A stretch of DNA of 64,000 nt from Rhyzopertha dominica (GCA_025024175.1 QCXZ01000086.1:15466245-15530244), one strand, 5' to 3'. Positions 12,519-23,199 are shown, counted from the first letter of the stretch. The notes: generated from the letters alone by a model not told the origin. Translations and numbers: made by a program.

Positions 12519-12897
12519 AATTGACAGCTGACAAACATTGGTGATAAAGAATTTTAACGTGTTTTGTGATTTTGTCTGAATTTTAACGATATCTGTGATC
12601 ATCAAACTTTAGATAAATGTTCTTAGTCTTTGAAATTAATTTTTGACACAACTTCTGTTCGGGAGAGAGAGCCATACAAATATTACTGTTAAATACAATT
12701 ATGTTTAATAAGATCGTGTACACATAACCTCAAATTTCTGTAAGTAAAGTTTAAACTGTTTGTTTCCAAATTGCAAATGTATTTATTGTAGACGCTCTGA
12801 TGAAGACTTGGAAATAAAGTCGAAAGCTTAGCAAGGAAAAAAGAGTACTCTTTGTGTTCCAACCTTAGGTCGACATACCCCTAGTTAGTTTAGGCCT
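12519..12897 (+). repeat. PLE terminal repeat, direct-strand copy
   Basis: Counterpart of 11038-11418 in opposite orientation. It contains the better preserved hammerhead-like motif at 12791-12836 and ends in TAGGCCT before the (TA)n tract. Confidence 0.85.
12791..12836 (+). ncRNA. Hammerhead-ribozyme-like motif in PLE terminal repeat (tentative)
   Basis: CTGATGA at 12797-12803 is a perfect first hammerhead core. GACTT and AAGTC then form stem II around a GGAAATA loop, and GAAA follows at 12822-12825. GC-TTA-GC could form a very short stem III. The UH cleavage site expected after stem III is not obvious. PLE hammerheads are known from the family. This assignment is inference until folded. 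Confidence 0.4.
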
Positions 12898-12929
12898 CAA
12901 CGTAGTAACCGACCGTTACTTCCCCTAGT

Positions 12930-12931
<2 letters not shown>

Positions 12932-12997
<66 letters not shown>

Positions 12998-13006
12998 TAT
13001 ATATCT
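12932..13006. repeat. (TA)n microsatellite right of the PLE
   Basis: About 75 bases of TA. Together with 10967-11037 it brackets the PLE. Confidence 0.95.
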
Positions 13007-13275
13007 AAATATCATTGCACTGCAAAATAAATGTACATAAATTTTTCATTTTTATAGGTATACATAAGGTGCTTTTAGTTCAAGAAAGGTACTGCCATTT
13101 GATAACATTGTCTGATATTTTCAGCAAAAATCTGTTACTTTTTCGAATTATTAGTAATTAAGGTAATTCTAGAAAAAATTTTCGGCTCAACATTTTCTCA
13201 TATCCCGAGATCATAACCTAGCAAGCGCAAATCTACAAAGCGGACAGGTTTTTGTTTCTTTAAGCTAAGTAATCA

Positions 13276-14379
13276 TTGTTATTAAAACGTCATCCTGAAT
13301 TATCCATGCGAGCTCCAGAACCCACATCGGCAGCAAGAGCTATGGGTTTTAACAGAACATTCGTTAACAAATTTTTTGAGTGCTTAACCACAGTCTACCA
13401 TCAGTACAAATTTCGTCCTATTCTTCTTTGTTTACCGCCCCATTGCAGCCACCGATTGCCGTCTTTAGATGCCGGATTCATGGCACCTTTAAGTGTATAT
13501 TATGGGCAGGTAATAACGTCTAACAAACNCCTAAACTTCGCAGTTGCTTTATTTTGTTTTTTTTTTGTTTCAGGAAATAAAAATGTGGTTAAGGACACAC
13601 ACTGATCGAGTAGTTACTCAATTTCAAATTGGGCAACTGTTTGGGAAGGCCTTCGTGAAAGTAGCTAGTGTGGAAACTGCAATAAACTCATTTGCTAAAA
13701 CTGGAATATAGCCCCTTAATGCGAATATTTTCACTGATATTGATTTCGCGCCATCAGAAGTTACAGAACGGGATAATCCTGAACAGGAAGAGCGTCTTGA
13801 TTTAGAGTAACGCACTAATCGGAGTTGCAAGACACCACCTCCAACAGTTACTCCAGAACTTCCTCCAGCAATTGTTCGCCAAGCCCCATCATCAACACTG
13901 AGTTCAGAATCTTCTTCTGAGAATGAAGAAACTGTTGAATATGGACACGAGGTTTCTACAAGCGCGGAAAATTCTGCTGGGTGTTTTGCATACGAATAGT
14001 TTCTCAATTCCCCCTGGCTCAGTTTGTCCCATTGCAAAGGGCGCGCGTCAAAAAGCAACGAAACGCAAGAAAAGAAAGGCCTTACAAGGATGAACTTGAA
14101 AGTAAGCCTAGTTTGGTGAAAAGAGCGAAGACGGCTGAGAAGAATTTGAATTCCAAGTCAAATAAACATCAGAAACCACCTTCACCACCTCCTAATTCGG
14201 ATTCAAGTTCTGAAAATGAAGACGATTCAAAATGTTGTTCCTGCCAAAAACAATATTCTAAGTCCAAGGCCAGAGAAGGATGGGTGCAATGCCGGATTTG
14301 TACCACGTGGTATCGCTATGCTTGTACGGGCTCCTGTGATGAAGATTTGGACATGTTTGTATGTAACAAATGTTTATAA
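13276..14379 (+). pseudogene. pogo-like DDE transposase, core deleted, C-terminal PHD-type finger
   Basis: The first part reads RHPELSMRAPEPTSAARA and MGFNRTFVNKFFECL, the segment between the DNA-binding and catalytic domains of pogo-like insect transposases. It then jumps to LPPHCSHRLPSLDAGFMAPL, which holds the last acidic motif. The first two catalytic acidic regions are missing. After a short non-coding insert (13503-13573) come MWLRTHTDRVVTQFQIGQLF and NSFAKTGI with a stop. A serine/glutamate-rich linker follows, then a frame at 14230-14370 with CCSCQKQYSKSKAREGWVQC and CNKC, a PHD-like C4HC3 cluster. Several stops and shifts make it a clear pseudogene. Confidence 0.7.
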
Positions 14380-14407
14380 TGCGTTTTCCTGAATGTTTTA
14401 TTTAGTG

Positions 14408-14574
14408 GCGGTTTTACCCCATCCGGTAGGGCAAAATCGACAGTATGCACTGTTGCATATTATATTTTTTTTTATTTTCCGTTATTGTCGATTCAAGAGA
14501 TTTATGTTTTTACAATAAATATATGACATTAGCCTACATATATCCAATGCGGTTTTGCCCCGCTTCCCCCTACC
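14408..14574. repeat. GCGGTTTTGCCCC repeats, likely pogo-like 3' terminus
   Basis: GCGGTTTTACCCC at 14408 and GCGGTTTTGCCCC at 14549 repeat downstream of the pogo-like remnant. The second runs into CGCTTCCCCCTACC. Its reverse complement, GGTAGGGGGAAGCGGGGC, is the G-rich start typical of pogo-like inverted repeats. The matching 5' end was not found. Confidence 0.4.
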
Positions 14575-14595
14575 AGAACCAGAGAAAAATATAGG

Positions 14596-14779
14596 AAAAC
14601 CATCACGAAACATTTCAATCAATACCGATGATTTTTTCACTGATATGCAAGATTTATTTAATGACGATGAAACGGTATCGACACAAATGGCTTCTGTTCC
14701 TAGTACATAGCCAAATGTTAATGTTAAAACGTCGCGATTTGGACGTGCAATTAAAACACTCCTAAGATACGATCTTTGA
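14596..14779 (+). other. Possible polyprotein C-terminal remnant
   Basis: One frame reads NISINTDDFFTDMQDLFNDD, a stop, then KTSRFGRAIKTLLRYDL and TGA. Endings of the RxGRxxKxPxRY kind are frequent at the C-termini of insect retroelement polyproteins. It is too short to assign. Confidence 0.25.
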
Positions 14780-15848
14780 GAGGAAGGTGTGTGAAGTGAC
14801 TTGGCCATGCAGAACAACTTAATTCAAGGGCAAGTGGTTTAGTTTGAGTAGTTTAATCATCCTGAGAATAAAGCGTTTCTTATAGTGTTGTTTCGTTTAA
14901 TTATGATATATAAACATTAAACAGGAGCTACCCTCTCAATTNCAAAATTAACCACCTTAAATATTTCATCATTACCTATATTCACATCAACGGAGTCCAA
15001 ATTCCAGCTATAATTCATTTTTCCATATTGGTACAATTCAAATTTCGAAATAATTTTGTCTCCACGACATAGTTTTTTGTTGATGCTTTAAAGTTGACAG
15101 CACAGAGTGATATTTTAGGGTACAACTGAACTTGCTAGTCAGGTAACTATAATATTATTTATTATATCATAATCGACTAAATAGTCTGATAGGTTTGTTA
15201 ATCTTGATTATTGAACCACTAGCTGCTTCAAACCATATGATGGAAGAAGCTATTTAAACTTGCGTAAAAACTGTCAAAATATAAATATTGGGATTACCTT
15301 ACAGTTGAAGAAAATATCACAGATATATTCAATCTCTACTAGAAACACCGAGTCAGAGCTTGATGAGAAATTATAAAGGCACCCAATAGTCCAAAACACC
15401 ATTCTCATTTTTTTATCTCTATAAATATACACCAATAGTTACCCTCCAAAACAAATCTCTCAACAACAGAGTAACCAGCACCACAAAGCACATACATCAC
15501 AATACCACCAGTATGTCTCGATGATGAATGCAACGAACTATGGTGTAATTGTTGATCCGAAGTTAGAAGTCTTCAATATCGTCGGTTGTCCTAGTTTCAC
15601 TAATTAACATAGGTTCCGGATTAAAACAAAACCAAACTTTCTACTATCTAAACTAGAAGTTTTACGAGAGTTAGAGCATTCAAATAAGTGATATCTGTTT
15701 TAAATAGAATATCAGGGTCCATTACATGTTTTCTTTGGTTTAATCTTCAGCACAAAGGTGGGCTTTCTATTAATATATCTTATAGCCTTAGAGTTATCAC
15801 CATTTTCAGTTAAAATCCGCAACTCAGCTTTCACTTTTCGATAATATT
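14780..15848. other. No gene recognised
   Basis: Mostly AT-rich sequence with short open frames only and one N at 14942. No known motif or repeat was seen. Confidence 0.5.
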
Positions 15849-16250
15849 CTATCTGAGCAACAGTAAATTAGTAAGTGGTTGTTGAGAATTTGTTGCCTCC
15901 GGTAAACTGTTGTAGTCAGAAGGAGATTTTAAAATTACGCTTGCAGTCGATGACGGTTTTGTTGTGACGGAGGCGTCAACGTCAAGATGCGTAAGTTCTT
16001 CCTCCAGCATAATTTGTGCGATGCGCATTTTTGTGGTAGCCTGACGCCGAAAAGAGAACAATCACACGGTAATTACAAAACTGAGAAACAACAGAACCAA
16101 AGCATCTTGCGGTTCCTTACGGGGTCTATTGTTGAGGTATTTAATAACTTGCTGAACGGATGATGCAGTATCTTCATCACGATGGGCACGCGGCTTTCTT
16201 TTCCTGCTCTTAACACTACTTTCTGCAGTTAGTGTAACTAAGTAGTAAGT
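15849..16250 (-). pseudogene. BESS-motif protein remnant (Harbinger partner type)
   Basis: On the minus strand, KSRKRKPRAHRDEDTASSVQ is followed, after frame breaks, by ATTKMRIAQIMLEEELTHL. That order, a basic stretch then an acidic-to-helical segment, resembles the BESS interaction motif that ends MADF-BESS proteins. Such proteins are encoded as the second gene of many Harbinger elements. The MADF half was not found here, and the call is weak. Confidence 0.35.
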
Positions 16251-16319
16251 TTGTGGTAACTTTTTAAGTAAAATAAATAAAAATTCTTAGCAAGCAAGAT
16301 AAAGCGGATACCTTAATTA

Positions 16320-16929
16320 TAGATGAAATTCATCTTAAGCCAATGGAGGTAATATAGTAGGTGCTGCATATAATATTGTGGATTGCGCAGCCAGTGCGCA
16401 TATTTTTATGATAAAACGTTTAAAATCCACACACAAAGAAACTGTACCTACATTACCGGTAAATACTTTATCTGCTGAAGTTTTGAATGATTTTATTGGG
16501 AAACTTATCGTTGCATTAGGAAGATTTGGGTTTGAAGTAGTAGGTAATGCATCCGATAACAATTATAAAAAAGGAAAGCCACGTCATATCCACCACAATT
16601 GTGTAATCAGTATGCGTACCCAAAATATCCATGTAACACACACACATTACACATATTAAACTGCATACAAAACGACTGGATAAATCAAAAACCACGCCAA
16701 GAATTTGTTTTCCCAGCAAGAACTTCATCAAACTGAAGAGGAAACGTTCTGCCTGAGTATAGCTATACTTTTAGGTAAAAATCAGTCTTCCACTGACGCA
16801 CAAAATGTACAGTTGGCTTTGCAAATATTTAATCACATTGTATATCGTGTACTACGAGAACTGGGACCAAAAATTAATCTAGATAATTACAAATATACTG
16901 CAGCATTTATAGGCATAGTTTGTAGATAG
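16320..16929 (+). pseudogene. P-element-like (THAP9-type) transposase remnant
   Basis: Around 16320 a frame gives DEIHLKPM, and after two stops comes NIVDCAASAHIFMIKRLKS. This is followed by VPTLPVNTLSAEVLNDFIGK and FGFEVVGNASDNN. These are the order and spacing of the catalytic region of P-like transposases in insects, with the D in SDNN matching a conserved acidic position. A second block at 16750-16920 (NVQLALQIFNHIVYRVLREL) corresponds to the later C-terminal part. About 130 bp of unrelated-looking sequence with CACACACATTACACA separates the two blocks. No THAP domain or P-type terminal repeats are visible. Confidence 0.6.
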
Positions 16930-17339
16930 TGGGTTAATAAAGCTGGCAGAGTACTATTTTAATATAAAAAATATAGTTTTATACTATCAGGGCAAATAAA
17001 GAAAAATTAAAAGAACGTTTTGTCAAATATAGATAACAGGTTGGTGCACATTACCACATATCGATTCAGCAGATTTTTGAAACTAAGAGCAGTTGAGAAT
17101 GCACTGTTGTGCCGTTAATTTTAAAATCTAAAACTGATGGAGCTAGATATGACTCACATTCTGCTAAAACAAAACTTAAGTGTGATTACTACAATATATT
17201 TATGACGTTCTACCACAGAACAACCTATATCAATAGCAAGCTGCTATACATAGAACAAGCTAATAAAAGAGTCATTGATAAACTATATACGGACACAGTC
17301 TAGCGTCGTTGTCTGACCCACAGGGAAATTCCGAAAAAT

Positions 17340-18222
17340 CGTCTCTTATTAAGTCCGCTAACACCAAATACCACGAATATGTTGATAAGAAGAATATCGG
17401 TTATATCGGTACTAGGTGAGGTACTTAACATCATCCCATCATCCAATGTATCCCCACATCGGCACAGGTACGGCGTACCGAAAGATGTTACAACGAATTA
17501 CCTATTACTGTAACACACATAATGCAAAGCCATGTAGAACAAATAGAGTGTAAGTGTAGTATCTCCCCTGTACCAGATAGATAAATAGATTGGTCTGGCG
17601 CCATACCCCTAGCAAAAAACATACCAATGTAGCTGACTGTGGATGAAGAAAAAAAACTACAGTTTGGACCCATACCACCCATAGCATCGAGCGGACTGTA
17701 TACACAAGAGGAAATTAGCAAAGTGCAAAGGACATTAACGTTTGGTGGTTCGGGGTTGGACACCGATTCACAAGGATACTCCACCTTGCAGATATTTGAC
17801 GCCCAGGAAATTAAAAATCTAGCGCAATCAACCCTCCAATATGTGTGGGTTTGGTTCACTGACCTTGGGATGGTTATGGGCGGTATTATTGGAATCTACG
17901 TGGTAGTAAAACTGATTAAGCAATTAATTNAGTAATTATCAATGGGCTTGCAATCTATCAAGTATTTGGATGTGGACTAGCATTCTTTGGTAGTTTTTGG
18001 AACACACCGGCAGTTTAGTTAGTAAATCATCGCCGAGATGACCATTCAAATATTAGAAGTTCAGAAGAAGGTCTTCCTGCCGAAGAAAATCAACAGGTAG
18101 AAATGAGACCCTTGACTACCCAAGTCAATAATCAGTCGTCAGGTGCACAGGGGACTAAATCATCCAATAGAGAGATGGCAGAAACCATTGTATCCATCCG
18201 TATCACATTGGACCCTACATGA
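17340..18222 (+). pseudogene. Viral-type glycoprotein remnant (chuvirus-like, perhaps from a BEL/Pao env)
   Basis: Fragments in several frames run in an order reminiscent of chuvirus-type glycoproteins, which also occur as env genes in insect BEL/Pao elements. First come cysteine-bearing pieces at 17400-17560. Then comes a segment with SGLYTQEEISKVQRTL at about 17690, an amphipathic stretch, and a hydrophobic membrane-spanning segment near 17870-17930 followed by lysines. An N at 17930 and a frame change come next, then a second hydrophobic piece and a charged tail to about 18220. Stops and shifts throughout show it is inactive. The family assignment is from memory of motif order. Confidence 0.4.
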
Positions 18223-18990
18223 TGAACCTTTATGAAATAGAATCCACCCATCTCACTTCAACTCTCACTCCTTCAACAAACATTAACCGTAGTCTTCCTA
18301 AAACATTACCGCCGCTAAGGACCGAGCGAGCATACTTCTCATACTACTGCCTTCTAACTCCTATGAAAACACCTTGAGACGCCAGGACAACAACCAGACT
18401 ACATCTGCCATCCAGGAACGACTAACCAACGCCAGAGCGCACGATTCGAGTTAGTGTAGTGGAAAAAAAAATTTAGAATGTGCGGTATGTCGCACTGTAG
18501 AAGCTGGAACTACGCTTGAACTATTATCACGAGCAAATATAATTTAGGTCAGGTCAATAGTCAATAGTAGCGAGTAATAATCTGGTTTACCAGATTTTTA
18601 CTTTCCCTATTCTAGAAGTACGAAATATAATTATATAGCAAAATAATCATAGGATAGGAGAGATGCAACACTGCGTTGTTTAATTTTTTGTAGATACTGG
18701 AATAGTACATACTTTAAGACAGGAAATCATCGGTCATATCGATTTAGCATCAAGTTTTGCCTCGTTAGTTGTAAGTCATGGGAACGCGGGCATTCACCCA
18801 GTTTTATCAACATTTATGATTTCGTTTCTCGTGGAAAAATTAATGCTGACTGAATGAAAAAACCTCAACATTCGATCACCGTCAGGAAATTGGAAAAAAA
18901 ATAAAGGAAGTTCCTTTTCGGCGTTAGAACAGACGGTCGGTTCTGATACGCGACTTGTGTAGTGGAACATCATTTGTGAAGTTCAGTAAG
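18223..18990. other. No gene recognised
   Basis: A short C-rich stretch (18240-18430) could be the end of a retroelement, but no motif or repeat boundary supports it. The rest is AT-rich spacer. Confidence 0.45.
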
Positions 18991-19744
18991 TTTCGGGCCT
19001 GTGCAATTCATTTCACCGGATATCCGGTAACTATTCGGTATCTGGCCCAAATTTACTATCCGGCCGGACACCGGATATTCCAAATCTACGACATTTACCT
19101 AAAATGAACTTTAACACATACTTTATCGTGAGGTAAATAATAAGAAAGTGGTTTATAGTTATCATGCCTTTTAGTTGAAGTTGAAAAAGTTACAAAAAGT
19201 CACAAAGAAAACTAAAATTACACACATCAGCTTAATGATAAATTTAGTATTTGAACGAAAAGATTAAAACAAAAAGTGTAAAATATTATAAAATCTTACA
19301 AAATCCTCACCGATTCTCAACAAGTTTTACTAAGCGCATAAAAATATAATACTGAAGTATAAAATGCAAAAAAAAGATTCTAAAAATGTCCCCCATCTTT
19401 TTAATTATTTATGGTAATTTCAAAATATTGCCAAACTGGCGACCTTTTTTTCACTAACGGCATGTTTCAATTGCGCGTAAGTAGCAAATAACAGCAAAAA
19501 AACTAGTTTTCTCTAAACAGTTATGCCAGACACCACCCTGGATTAGCCGATCACTCACGATAACACCTTAAGGTGTGATTTCGTTGCGACGCCCAGCCGT
19601 CGAGCACTGCTACAATGCTTTTCCAATAGGACTGATTTCGTTAACGCGGCTCGTCTTGAGAACGCAGCGCCCAGCCGTCGACGGCAACGTCTCGACTGCC
19701 CAAAAACATGTTGAGACGCGAACGCCAACGTCGCCAATCATTCA

Positions 19745-19869
19745 TTTGCAAGGAACCATCGTCTTCAATGAGCGAAAATGTTTATACGATCACGGAAACA
19801 AAGACTTCAAAGATTTTCAAATTCGCGAAAATGTTTGGAGTCAGATAAGTGAAGTCTTGAGAAAAAGCT
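19745..19869 (+). pseudogene. MADF-domain exon of Harbinger second gene
   Basis: The frame gives CLYDHGNKDFKDFQIRENVW and SQISEVLRKSC, matching the centre of the MADF fold, a Myb/SANT-related DNA-binding domain. A good splice donor (GTAAGT) starts at 19870. The exon's upstream limit is uncertain because the open frame runs back into the terminal repeat. The BESS-containing rest of the gene is 740 bp downstream, and part of the transposase lies between them on the other strand. Confidence 0.6.
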
Positions 19870-19977
19870 GTAAGTATCAATAGTTTTGCATATATAATAA
19901 GTCTTTTATATATATACATTTCTTTACTAAAATTGTCATTTATAGTAATATACACATTTAATTTAATTAGTAACTAA

Positions 19978-20625
19978 CTAGACAGTCGGAAAACACCAGT
20001 TCAGAGTCCCTTCTTCATTAAAATACTGCGTGAATCTTTCTCTTACTTCTAAGCCAACTGCATTTGCAAATCCCCCTGCTCCTGCTAAAGATTTTACATT
20101 GTTCGGCATCTGTACATTTGCATCATATTCGTAAAATGGTTGAGAATTTTTTTCCAAAAATGCATCTCTTAGTAGATTGTGCAGACAACATGTAGCGATA
20201 ATCAATTTATCGCACCATTCTGGATTTATCGCTATTGGTGTGTAGTAAACTCGAAAAACCTGACACAATAGACCAAATGCATTCTCAGTGACTCATCTAG
20301 CTCGACATAATCTGTAATTATAAATAGTTTTTTTCTCTGTCAGATTTAGCAGACAACTTGCTGTATGGTTTCATAAGATGTTTATGTAATCTAAAAGCTT
20401 CATTACCAATTACAACGTATGGTAATTTTTTATTTGAGTTAGGAAGAACTTCGTCCTCTGGAAATAATCTTCCGGAATATATTTCATGACCTATTTTAGA
20501 GCTAGAAAATATGGAACTGTCTCCCTCTTTACCATAAGCACCAATGTCGACAAACATAAACTTATTGTTTGCATCAACCAATGCAAGCAGGACTATGGAA
20601 AAATAATTTTTGTGTGTAACTGAAT
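19978..20625 (-). pseudogene. Harbinger transposase (DDE_Tnp_4), C-terminal half
   Basis: Reading on minus from 20625: NYFSIVLLALVDANNKFMFV, DIGAYGKEGDSSIFSSSKIG, then LPYVVIGNEAFRLHKHLMKP, the region of the second catalytic acidic residue. After one extra A in an A-run near 20335 comes YNYRLCRAR, a TGA, then VTENAFGLLCQVFRVYYTPI, holding the last glutamate. The C-terminus ends at 19978. The first catalytic aspartate (GAIDGKH region) is absent because the sequence switches abruptly at about 20625 to the BESS gene on the opposite strand. One homopolymer shift and one stop break it. Confidence 0.8.
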
Positions 20626-21108
20626 CCGGATCACCCGATTTTACGGATGTAAATCCAAAAAGACCGAAGACGATTTCTGAAAATATCAGACATACACCAC
20701 GTTCAGGAAGCTCTACACCTAGTACCTCCTCAGCTTCAGCAAAAGTCAAATTAATAAATAATTTAGAAGAGCGTTCTAAGGAACGCATAAAAATGATCGC
20801 AAATTTTAACAAATCAGAAAAAAGAAGAGGATGATGTTGATTTGTTCATGCGAAGCGTCGCCATAACTATTAAAAAGCTACCACCCCATTTAATATCACA
20901 AGCTAAACTACAGATATTAACTTTAGTCACTAATCTGCAGACGTCTTCTGATGGAAGTCAAGCAACAACATCTAGGGGAGAATCATCTGCATCATTGCTT
21001 CAGCAACCATATGCAACACCTTCTAATAATGATTCCTCATGTATTATCCAGTCCAACCCTGATGCATATATGACTGGTACGGAATCATATACCTTACGTT
21101 ACTTATAG
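20610..21108 (+). pseudogene. BESS-motif exon of Harbinger second gene
   Basis: The frame reads SGSSTPSTSSASAKVKLI and IKMIANFNKSEK, and after a one-base shift at about 20825, EEDDVDLFMRSVAITIKKL and SQAKLQILTLVTNLQ. The latter is a clear BESS motif, a protein-interaction helix pair found C-terminal to MADF domains. A serine/glutamine-rich tail ends at 21108. With the MADF exon at 19745-19869 this makes the accessory DNA-binding protein of the element. Confidence 0.6.
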
Positions 21109-21193
21109 ACGACTTTCAATATAACTTTAATAACTTTATAACAAACTTTATAATTAATGAATAAATTTTTTTCTATATAATCAAACATTTTTC

Positions 21194-21490
21194 TTAACTT
21201 ATTGTTAAGGCTAATTTTTCCTTTGGACGAATTGGATTTTTTACACTATTTGTAAACTGCTTCTTTAAATCTTCATCAATGAGATTCAAAACAGATTCAA
21301 ATTGATCTTTGTTGAGTCTAAAAAAGCTCCGAAATTTTTCATCATCGGCATTAAGATGATTCTCAATGAGAATGTTATAATATCCTTCTTGGCTTCTGGA
21401 TCTGTATAACTCGTGGGTTTCTTCTCAAAAAAGAAAATCAGCATCTTCATCTTCGAGTAATATTAATGCTGCTAATGCTTCTGGATCCAT
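21194..21490 (-). pseudogene. Harbinger transposase N-terminal fragment
   Basis: On minus from the ATG at 21490 the frame gives MDPEALAALILLEDEDADFL, then a TGA in a T-run. It continues in the same frame with RSFFRLNKDQFESVLNLID and KNPIRPKEKLALTIS before TAA at 21194. This is the helix-turn-helix N-terminal part of a Harbinger transposase. The C-terminal half lies at 19978-20625. The missing middle, with the first catalytic D, should sit between them, but the plus-strand BESS exon is there instead. Confidence 0.7.
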
Positions 21491-21769
21491 TTTATAATGC
21501 GTACTTTCAACTTCACTTTAAAAACGACTACCGAAACGCAAACGCCAGACGATTTAACGAAAACGTAAACGTAATGGTTGACCGTTACCGCCAAACGTTG
21601 CGACTGGCCGCGGACGCCGGACGTCGCAACGAAATCACACCTTTAAATCGACCGAATTAATACGACTGCATTAGTAGGTATCCGGCGGCCGAATATCCGG
21701 TAATCCGACCTAGCAGCTCGCCGGATATTCGGTATCCGGCCAAAAACTATCCGTTTCATCTCTAGTCAA

Positions 21770-23150
21770 TACATTACTGCAACTCTCATGAATCAGTTTA
21801 CATACATGATATTAAACTTTGTTTAGGCAGCACTATGGTTTGTACTTTAGAAAAGTATTGTCTATAAAAATTGTAGTGTGGTTCGGTAATATGCTGTTAA
21901 GACGATAGTAAAGATGATTTTATTTTATAATACATTAACTACTTAATATACACCTTTATTATTATATTTACATTGTTTTTACCATGCTAAAAAAGTGTTA
22001 TACTTAAATAAGTAATCGTGTAGTAAAAGACAATAATAGCAAGCTAGGTGCATGCTTATATTGAAATAATTTCGAATCCGATACTAATTTTATTATTTGT
22101 ATCATCTGTATTTGGAATACTTATAGTATATAAGTGTATTAAACCAAGAACATAATTGTTTTAGCTGTTGTTTAGTGTGATCGACGGATAAATATTTGAT
22201 TGACACTAGAGCTTCTCCCAGATACAGTAAATACAACGTACACTTACAGTTGCTAGATAACAAATAAAACAAGTTGTGTAAAGTTTTGCTATTTATTCTT
22301 ACAATGTAAGTACCCACGTTTCACAGATGTTACATTCAGCACAATGGAGGCCATTGTTTTAAGTGCTGGTGGCAGTGATTATCTGTTTCACTTGATCCAG
22401 AGCTAGACATTGTTCACTTTCCAACTCCACAGTGGTGTTATGTATTAGTGTTTACAGCCACCGTAGACTTTGCTAGCCATCTCGTTTCATTTTGCACCCC
22501 TGATTGTAAATTATAACTTATTTGTCCATTTTACAAATTTCCGCACTCATCACTCTCTATACGCGTAACTGCTATTTCTTCCAAACCGTTTACAACCTTT
22601 GTATTGTGAGTTCATAATCAAAGCAAGCACGCAGCACCCAACAAACAGCTGAAGCTGAAGCAAGAACTTCTTACGGCAGTATTGCTCTCGGCTGCGCACA
22701 TGCACAAAAGTGCTGCTCCTGTCAGCTCCTTGTTCTTGTCTAAGATTTAAATTAATTTTGTTAGTCAGACTTAGTAAAATTGAAGCAAAACTAGTTTATA
22801 GTACCTATCTGGTAAAACTTTTATAAAGCCTACGCAATCTAATTTTTCAATAATAATGTATTTTTTCAGCAAAGGACATTAGCAACTTAACGAATATTTG
22901 GTAAAAGGTTTTACAATACGAAATAAAACTTCTTCTTTTCCATCATATTATCCAACTAAGTTTAGGCTAAATTCAGAAAGGATTAAAACGATTAATTTAA
23001 TTAGCTTTACTGTAACTGACTTCCACACATGGAGATAAATAAAATATTATTAATAAGCTAGAGTGCCGAAGTTGAAACTTGGAATGTCAGTATTTAATAA
23101 CAATTTATCTGATTTGAAAAGGTTGATTCCGAAGGGATTTGCGGGCTTCC
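21770..23150. other. No gene recognised
   Basis: AT-rich sequence with only short frames. A somewhat GC-richer stretch at 22330-22740 shows no motif I recognise. Confidence 0.5.
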
Positions 23151-23199
23151 AAGTAGTTTATTGGTAGTTAGTGGTAGTTATATCAAAATTCCAATACCA

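Larger units (their letters stand above)
11038..12897 (+). mobile_element. Internally deleted Penelope-like element with inverted terminal repeats
   Basis: A 1.86-kb unit is bounded by terminal repeats of about 380 bp in inverted orientation (11038-11418 and 12519-12897). It encodes a GIY-YIG endonuclease region but no reverse transcriptase. PLEs characteristically carry pseudo-LTRs, often in inverted orientation, a C-terminal GIY-YIG domain and terminal hammerhead motifs. All three traits appear here. Both sides abut long (TA)n tracts, consistent with insertion into a TA microsatellite. Confidence 0.75.
19571..21642. mobile_element. PIF/Harbinger element, 2.07 kb, TTA target duplication
   Basis: The left terminus AGGTGTGATTTCGTTGCGA at 19571 is preceded by TTA (19568-19570). 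The right terminus is its reverse complement ending CACACCT at 21642, followed by TTA (21643-21645). Harbinger elements make 3-bp TTA or TAA duplications, so both ends are secure. GC-rich CGTCG-type sequence fills about 150 bp inside each end. Inside are parts of the two standard Harbinger genes, a DDE_Tnp_4 transposase on minus and a MADF-BESS protein on plus, but in an unexpected interleaved order. Confidence 0.85.
18994..21765. mobile_element. Outer element with CCGGATATCCGG-rich ends (hAT-like termini?) holding a nested Harbinger
   Basis: At 19015-19080 and again, inverted, at 21677-21755 there are clusters of CCGGATATCCGG, ATTCGGTATC and GGCCGGA words. Outermost sequence reads GCCTGTGCAATTCATTTCA on the left and, reverse-complemented, TAGAGATGAAACGGATA on the right. 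The two clusters lie on either side of a complete Harbinger insertion, so they look like the ends of an older non-autonomous element. I could not fix exact ends or a target duplication. The hAT link is a guess from overall look. Confidence 0.45.
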
